From Argentina anserina (taxonomy: Eukaryota > Streptophyta > Magnoliopsida > Rosales > Rosaceae): a stretch of DNA of 64,000 bases. The translations under genes and the position numbers were made by a program. The stretch spans positions 6,882,001 through 6,946,000 of the forward strand of contig NC_065873.1 of the NCBI RefSeq assembly GCF_933775445.1, in the 5' to 3' direction. Shown here piece after piece: positions 57,643 through 64,000 of this stretch. The notes below the pieces were generated by a model. The model had not been told where the DNA came from. It searched no databases and saw only the letters and a list, made by a program, of their open reading frames with translations. Positions within the stretch are counted from its first letter, which is position 1. Every line of letters starts with the position of its first letter.

Positions 57643-58012
57643 GTCTATACCTTAATCTAAGGTACGGATTTTCAATTTTTATTGACTTTTCGATCGATCT
57701 TTCACATATTCACCATCCAATTCTTAGGTAATAACGTATAGATTACCTCTGTAAAATTTCATCAAATTTGGTAATCGTTAAGGTATTTAACTAAGTTAAG
57801 CCAATTAACGGATTAAATCTGCCGAACTTGAATCGTTCATGCATATAATAGAAAAACGCAGTTTTGAGTGACTTAGCAATTACCAAATTGGCTGAAAATT
57901 TGCATAGGTGATCTATACATTATTACCTAAGGACTGGACGGTGGAGATATGAAAACTCAATCGGAAAGTTGACAAAAAATGAAAATTCGTACCTTAAACT
58001 AAGGTACGGACC
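57643..58012. mobile_element. Long-TIR MITE, 370 bp
   Basis: The left arm GGTCTATACCTTAATCTAAG and the inverted right arm GGTCCGTACCTTAGTTTAAG remain similar for about 150 bp each (also TTAGGTAATAACGTATAGAT against TTAGGTAATAATGTATAGAT). The arm organisation resembles the 22-kb MITE, but the sequence is different. No coding. Confidence 0.8.
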
Positions 58013-58032
58013 TCCGCACGTGAAAGGCCTCG

Positions 58033-58036
<4 letters not shown>

Positions 58037-58071
<35 letters not shown>
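58037..58071. repeat. (TA)n microsatellite
   Basis: Thirty-five bases of TA repeat between two MITE-like elements. A second run lies at 58410-58437 and a third at 59893-59918. Confidence 0.95.
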
Positions 58072-58075
<4 letters not shown>

Positions 58076-58079
58076 ATTT

Positions 58080-58406
58080 TCAGATGCGGACGTTCGTAAC
58101 GTACCGATCGTATGAATTTGGCATTTCCGACGACGGCAGGCCGCAATGGTAGGGCAGACTACTACAGATGCACTCCCCACCTACCGGCGGTCCCGTCTGT
58201 GACGGTCGGAGCTCCATCGGCGACTCACGATGGCCGGAATCGCGAAATCGCCGGAATCTGCCCAGAAACTTGATTTTTACAGATTTCGGCCGCCGTGGGT
58301 CGCCGATAGAGTTCCAGCCGGCACAGACGAGATCGCCGGGAAATGGGTAGTGTGGCTATGCTGGTCCGCCCCGCCGTTGCTGGAATCGGGACGTCCGTAG
58401 CTGAAG

Positions 58407-58437
<31 letters not shown>

Positions 58438-58615
58438 CCGTTTCAGGTGCGGACGTTCCGATTCCGGTGACGGCAGGCCGCAACGGCGTGGCGGACCAGC
58501 ACAGCCGCACTCCCCACCTCCTAGCGATCTCGTCTGTGCCGGCCGGAGCTCCATCGGCGACCCATGGCGGCCGAAATTTGCAAAAATCAAGTTTCTGGGC
58601 ACATTCCGGCGATTT
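58080..58615. mobile_element. GC-rich fold-back element plus a third half-copy, separated by (TA)n
   Basis: Three related GC-rich arms: forward (58080-58262), inverted (58262-58405) and forward again (58438-58615). Each contains GCGGACGTYC, then TCTCGTCTGTGCCGGC or a variant, then GGCGACCCAYGGCGGCCGAA and ATCAAGTTTCTGGGC. The first two form a hairpin between (TA)n runs; the third seems to be half of a second copy. Overlapping ORFs on both strands are a by-product of the GC-rich palindrome. Confidence 0.7.
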
Positions 58616-58619
58616 CGGC

Positions 58620-59890
58620 TCCAAAGTGAAACTTCACTCTATAATTACAAAGTGAAGTTTCAATTTTGACACACTTTTCGGTTAAATGTTTTCACCATAA
58701 GTGATTCAATATTTAGGTATGCTATCCAAGATCATCTCTATAAAGTTTCATTTAATTCGAGAGCAATGTTCTAAAACTCGGTCAACTCGGCCGAGTACTC
58801 GGTACTCGGCTGGTGACTGAGGCGATTTTGACCTACTCAGTGCCTCTACTCGGCGGGAAGAAAATTGGCCAAGTACTCGGTCCAACTCGGTCCACCTCGG
58901 CAACTCGGGTCCAAATCGGTCAGAAAAAAAAAAGCGAACGACGTCGTTTGCCTTCAACCCTGATTCATTTACTCATCTGTCTTCGCTGAGTTCACTCTCA
59001 TCTCTCTCGCAGCCTCTCATTCGCTCTCTCACTCTCTCAGACTTACTTTTCTCGCCGCCGTCGCCGGACTCTCACTCAATCACCTTTCGCCGGACTCGCC
59101 CTCCTCTCCTCCTTTCGCTGTCGTCTCTCCTCCTCTCGTGGTCTCGCCGACTCGCCCTCCTCTTGCGCTCTCTATCTCTCAGTCGCTCTGACACTCTCCA
59201 CTCCAGGCCTCTCCCTCCTCTCCTCCTCTCGGGTAAGATTTGGTTTGAACCGTTTGATTTTCAGTTAAAGTTGGAATCTTTGGCTTTGGTTTTTGGGTTT
59301 GCTGATTTGGGGTATGGATTTTATTGATTTTTTGTTGGCTTGTTGCTGCTTGAGACTAAGATAGGAATTGCCAAATTGAATTTGGTTTGCTTTTATTACT
59401 TATGTTATTGTAATAGACTAATGGTTGTTTTTATTTTTTAAACATTATTATCTCTTAAATATTGTAATATTTTATGGACTATTTTTATTATTTTGGACAT
59501 TATATATTAGATCATATGTTTTAAAAATAATAAAAAAATCCAGAAATTAGAATCTGAATACTTCCCGAGTACTCGGCCGAGTACTCCTCTACTAGCTACT
59601 CACCGGCCGGCTGACCGACTACCGAGTAGCGAGTTTTAGAACCTTGTTCGAGACTGGTTTGAGATTTTAAAATTGAGATTTACACGAATGGTTCATGTTG
59701 AACAGTTTTAATTCATTTATTGATTTAATCTAATTTCAATACATTAACGATGCCCGAATTAGATGAAATTTTGTAGAGATGATCTTGAATAACATATATA
59801 AATATTAAATTATTTATGGTGAAAACATTTGACCAAAAAGTGTACTAAAATTGGAACTTCACTCTTTAATTTCAGAATAAATCTATAGAG
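58620..59890. mobile_element. Second copy of the 22-kb MITE, split by a hAT insertion
   Basis: The outer parts 58622-58763 and 59655-59890 match the arms of the MITE at 22231-22632 (for example AAGTGATTCAATATTTAGGT, and GATGATCTTGAATAACATA). A (TA)n run follows at 59893. The centre is occupied by the hAT-type element described separately. Confidence 0.8.
58764..59646. mobile_element. hAT-type element with possible captured leader sequence
   Basis: Terminal inverted repeats CAATGTTCTAAAACTCGG (left) and CAAGGTTCTAAAACTCGC (right, reverse complement), flanked by TTCGAGAG (58756-58763) and TTCGAGAC (59647-59654), an 8-bp duplication with one mismatch. Subterminal regions repeat ACTCGGCCGAGTACTCGG. 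The centre (58980-59240) is CT-rich, like a plant 5' leader, and ends at a donor-like GGGTAAGATTTGG, suggesting captured host DNA. No transposase. Confidence 0.75.
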
Positions 59891-59892
59891 AT

Positions 59893-59923
<31 letters not shown>

Positions 59924-59939
59924 TGCAGGAAGAAAAAGA

Positions 59940-60035
59940 GATTAGTGACCAATATAAAGCGTGTCACTCAGCGCCCGTTCAATTTCTCACTCCCTTTTCC
60001 GCCTCCCTACTTAAATCTCTTCGCCGCCGCCGGCA
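59940..60035 (+). promoter_or_regulatory. IMPL2 core promoter and leader
   Basis: GACCAATATAAAGCG places a CCAAT box (59949-59953) directly against a TATAAA (59953-59958), 78 bp before the coding start. The leader is CT-rich. The MITE and its (TA)n run end only about 20 bp upstream of the CCAAT box. Confidence 0.6.
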
Positions 60036-63000
60036 ATGCTCTCTCAGATTCCCAAACCCCTCTCCTTCTCCCCCACCAACCCTTCCATTCCCAACTCTCC
60101 ATCTCTCCGCTTCTCAACTCCCAATCCCTCACTCTCCTTCACTCACCTCCCCCTCCGCCGCCGTCGATCCCCACTCCTCGCCATGGCCTCCGCCGACGAT
60201 ACCGAGCTCGATCGCTTCGCCGCCGTTGCTAACCAGGTTGCCGACGCCTCCGGCGAAGTCATCCGGAAATATTTTCGGCAGAAATTCGATATTCTCGACA
60301 AAGCAGACTCCAGTAAGTCTTTCTCTGATTGACTTAAGCTTGAAGATAAGCTGTTACTCTATAATGAATGAAAAATGCAATGTGATTATGGAAATGGCAG
60401 CTTCTCGTTTGACTTTTTTTTGTTATTTATTTTTTTAGTTCTTGATTTGTTGCTTCTGTGCAGGCCCTGTGACAATTGCTGATCAAACAGCAGAGGAACA
60501 TATGATCTCAGTTATTTCAGAGAATTTTCCGTCTCATGCTGTGTAAGTTTCTTATGGTTTTGAGAAATCTAGAGTGATATGGTTTTATTAGAGCTTAAAA
60601 TTGCGCGTACAACTGTTTAGTGATGAATATAATTGGTAGGGCTGAATGATATACTTGAGGTAGTTACGTTAGTGTGAAAATTGTTTTCAGCAGTTGGACA
60701 GTTTACTAATCAAAGCTCAGCTTCGAATTGAACAGTTTACGATCTGCAGTTTGTGAGTTGAGTTAAGGAGGTTGACTATTAATTTCTAGATTTCCCTTCA
60801 TCTCTTTGAGTATGTTCAATGCCATCTTGTTTGCTCTTCATATTCTCACAGATATTGATCCTGAACATGTAGTCTCTAATCAACAAGTTAAATGTGCAGC
60901 TATTACCATTTAGAAATAAAATCATAAGTTAAGCTAAGTGTTTTGGATAGATGAACATTAATCTTTTCCCCGATTCTTTTTCATCCTTGACAACCAAATG
61001 GAAGACAGAACTCAACTTTTTTTAATGCTAACTTTTGTACTTGTGAAATTTGTTATTTCTAAAGTCGTGGAACTATAATTGTAGCTACGGAGAGGAGAAT
61101 GGGTGGATGTGCAAAGAGACATCTGCAGATTATGTTTGGGTATTAGACCCAATAGATGGGACAAAAAGTTTTATCACCGGTAATTGTTTTTATAACTTAC
61201 TGTCATAACTAAGCCTTTTCCAAAATTATGTTCTAGAATCTCCTGCTTTTTATTCTTTTGATTTAATTGAATAATTTCCCAGGAAAACCGGTGTTTGGTA
61301 CTCTTATTTCTTTGCTACTGCGTGGGAAACCAGTAAGAATCACCTACTCAACCCTTTTCTCATCAATCCACCCAGTACAAGTTTACGTCATGCATAAAAC
61401 AAGACCAAGCTTCTTCCTTCTGAAAAACAATAAATCAAATTGATATGCTATTGTGTTGTTTGTCCTTTGTCAGTTAAAATCTATTAGTGTTCATGCCATA
61501 TAATTAAGTTCAAGTAGCAGACAGAACTTAATATTTCTACAAAATGTGTTACAACTTCTAAGGCTACTTAGTCCTGATTGGTGATAATTGTACATTCAAT
61601 CTCCAGATCCTTGGTATAATCGATCAGCCAGTTTTAAGGGAAAGATGGCTCGGGGTAAGTGGAAGGAAAACTACGATGAATGGACACGTAGTATCCACAC
61701 GCACTTGCGCAAATCTAGCACAATCTTATCTGTAAGATATATACTTATGTGTGCATATATTTTTATTTTACTTTTTTCATATTGTTTTCTTCAATTTTTC
61801 TCCTTCATCTCGGTTTGACAATTATCTTATTCTATAGTAAATTATGATTGTGTAAAATGATAAGTACCTTATCTTCACTCACATTCCATGAGAAGTTAAT
61901 CATGGATTTCTGTTCATAAAGGCTTTATTCAAATTGTGTAGAAACTAGGAAGTGAATGATATGATAGGCATTTCACATTGTGTTGAAACTAAAATATTGA
62001 CATGCATATCTTGTGACTGAAGGATTCATATGATATGTATCTCACGCTGTTGATAGTAAAATAATGACATGCAGATCTTGTCAGTGAAGGATCCATAACC
62101 TTTTCATTTTAGTGCCATGCCTTTTCTAATATTGTAATTATTGGCTGTATTAGGTACACTACAAGTCCGCATCTATTCAGTGCAGAAGAAGAAGAGGCAT
62201 TTATTCGCGTCAGAAATAAGGTTTTTTTCCCCTCTTTTGCATATCTATCAAATTAAGGGAACCTGATTGCAATCAATAGTGATATGGGTAATAATGCCTG
62301 GTATTGGTGAGAAGTACTATTTAAGGTTTGAACTATACGTGAAAAGCAGGTTCAGATCTAACATGAAAGGAATTAGAAAAAGTTATGCAATCTTCTGTGT
62401 TGGGCTTGGCTTTGCTATATATATGAAAATGATCTATCATAGATACATACATTATAAACTTGGTATATTAAATTTTAAATGTGTTCTCTGCAGTTTTTTA
62501 CTTTCTGTGGTTATCTTTGTTTCAGGGCATGATTAAAACAAATTTCAAGTTGTTACATGATTTAGCAATATATGGAGTAAACAATCCCAATCAAAGTTCC
62601 TGAAAGAACTTGAAATTGACTCTTCTGGAAAATTTCCTAGAATAATTAGACATTTTTTAGTTTAAATTGAAAACTAGGCATGTAGATATTTTTATTCAGT
62701 GGTTGGCCAATCAGGTCTATTAATTCTTATATACTCCATGGCTGACCTACAGGTTAAAGTGCCATTGTATGGATGTGACTGCTATGCTTATGCCCTTCTG
62801 GCTTCTGGTTATGTGGATCTTGTTGTCGAGTCTGGTCTCAAGGTAAGCTGAATAATGTCTTCTTCAATCATGCATATGACATATACTTAAGTACACTTTC
62901 TATTATGAAGGTTTAGCCAATGAAATACAGTTATTACCATAGAGGATAAAGGATTGAAACAGGTTTCATCTGGTGCATGACTCATGTGTCAGCTATGCCA

Positions 63001-63620
63001 TGAACTCTTTGGTTGACCTGGAGGAAAATATAAACGAGAGATATTTTCGTACAAGTTAGAAACCTATACAGCATGTGCATTTTTCTTTTCTGCTCTTTCA
63101 CTGTAAACAGGAGTTATTATCTTACAATGGTATGTTAGATAGTAGATACCTCTACAGCATGTGCATTATACTTTTCTTCACTTTCATGCTGTTCTTATTT
63201 TTGATGATCTGGCTATGCTTGCTTTTATTAATAATAATTTAACTTTTCTTCAGCCGTACGATTTTCTTTCTCTTATACCTGTGATAGAAGGTGCTGGGGG
63301 TGCCATAACTGATTGGAAAGGACATCAGCTATTTTGGGAGGCTTCTGCAAATTCACATGCACCAAGTATGACTACTTTTAATGAAGTGTTCTTTCTGATA
63401 TGAATTTATGATGTGTTCTTTCTGATATGACTTTGAGATAATTTACCTGCCCATGTTTGGATCATATTTATTGTTTGAGTTACGAATTTGGATGCTGTTA
63501 TAGCAGTTGCAAGTCCATATTTGTTAATGGTTTTTTCTGTGTTCTCCAGGTTTTAATGTACTAGCTGCTGGAGATGAAACGATTCACCAACAAGCCCTAG
63601 GTTTATTACAATGGCAATGA
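60036..63620 (+). CDS. HISN7: Histidinol-phosphate phosphatase IMPL2, chloroplastic
   Basis: Nine exons: 60036-60312, 60464-60542, 61085-61179, 61283-61332, 61607-61731, 62154-62220, 62753-62842, 63254-63365 and 63550-63620; 966 nt for 321 residues, all junctions in frame. Residues 1-50 are Ser/Pro-rich with a late Arg cluster (LRRRRSP), a plastid transit peptide. The mature part is an inositol-monophosphatase-fold enzyme: VTIADQTAEEHM, the Glu pair of YGEENG, the metal-binding WVLDPIDGTKSFITG, and the distal Asp of PYDFLSLIPVIEGAGGAITDW. In plants this IMPL2 branch dephosphorylates histidinol phosphate to histidinol, the penultimate part of histidine biosynthesis, rather than serving inositol metabolism. 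The Arabidopsis homologue, At4g39120, is about 346 residues. The first ATG after the TATA box starts the transit peptide; a second in-frame Met at residue 50 (MASADD) would lose it. Confidence 0.96.
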
Positions 63621-64000
63621 TTATATACGTTGGTACAATGCTTCAATTTCTCTAGGTGGATTGATCAATGAGTAAGAAATTACATGCAAAAGGTAATTGT
63701 ATGATATCAATGCCGCGTAATTGTAGCACAATTTTTCAGATTTGAGCTTGAATTTTAAATGGAGATTCTCCCTCAGTTGAAACCTGGGTTTGGACAGTTA
63801 GGTGACATTTTTTGACTGCCTTGCCTTCAGTTGTAAAATGAAAGAACCGAAGGTGATTCAACTCGGATGGTTTCGTGGGTGAAAGGAAATGAAAAAAGAG
63901 TGGCGTTTGATAGCTTTCCATTGATGCAATAATCATTGTTTGTACGTTATTTAAATGATGTTTGTTTCCCACAGACTAGCAAACCCAACTCTTGAAGCAG
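63621..64000 (+). other. IMPL2 3' untranslated and downstream region
   Basis: No coding feature is supported; a minus-strand frame at 63972-63736 is a shadow. Sequence ends within flanking DNA. Confidence 0.5.

Noticed and set aside
58225..58669. Arg/Pro-rich ORFs on both strands
   Set aside because: Caused by the GC-rich palindrome; the frames run through (TA)n runs, giving YIYIYI peptides.
59923..60438. 171-codon ORF overlapping IMPL2 exon 1
   Set aside because: Out of frame with the conserved phosphatase exons; the 60036 frame continues into them.
1..64000. tRNA, rRNA, riboswitch or phage-type genes
   Set aside because: No cloverleaf-like or rRNA-like sequence was noticed on reading; a tRNAscan-SE and Rfam search would be the decisive test.

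Overview
The window is nuclear DNA of a flowering plant, most likely a eudicot. The genes are split by introns with GT..AG borders, intergenic DNA is AT-rich, and hAT, CACTA, Ty3/Gypsy, MITE and LINE/SINE-type insertions are abundant. The species cannot be named from the sequence; a rosid is my guess from the general look of genes and repeats. Five protein-coding genes can be rebuilt exon by exon: a CIF-type sulfated-peptide precursor (minus strand, 7049-7968), a DnaJ-domain/DnaJ-X co-chaperone (minus, 10987-14368), an N-myristoylation-motif RING protein (plus, 35547-37991), a YSK-type dehydrin (plus, 40746-41579) and the plastid histidinol-phosphate phosphatase IMPL2/HISN7 (plus, 60036-63620).

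Layout. 1-4.7 kb: a hAT element nested in a CACTA-like end, then two adjacent non-autonomous hAT copies. 5-14.7 kb: the CIF peptide gene and the DnaJ gene. 15.8-16.2 kb: a near-perfect inverted repeat. 18-20.4 kb: a decayed hAT (ZMYM1/DUF4371-type) transposase. 21.1-24.2 kb: a 3-kb solo LTR holding a MITE, next to a broken F-box/DUF295 gene. 24-34 kb: gene-poor, retroelement-like DNA with small hAT MITEs. 34.7-41.6 kb: RING gene and dehydrin. 42-57 kb: tandem-repeat blocks, a solo LTR, and a minus-strand Ty3/Gypsy element of Tat type whose 3' LTR is deleted. 57.2-59.9 kb: a dense cluster of small elements ending next to the promoter of IMPL2.

The order DnaJ - RING - dehydrin - IMPL2 matches, from memory, Arabidopsis At4g39150 - At4g39140 - At4g39130 - At4g39120. 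This suggests an ancient gene neighbourhood stretched to about 50 kb by transposons. The genes are not a pathway. The peptide (endodermal or pollen-wall barrier signalling), chaperone, RING protein, stress-protective dehydrin and histidine-biosynthesis phosphatase are separate functions that share a conserved locus. No operons, rRNA, tRNA or CRISPR arrays were seen.
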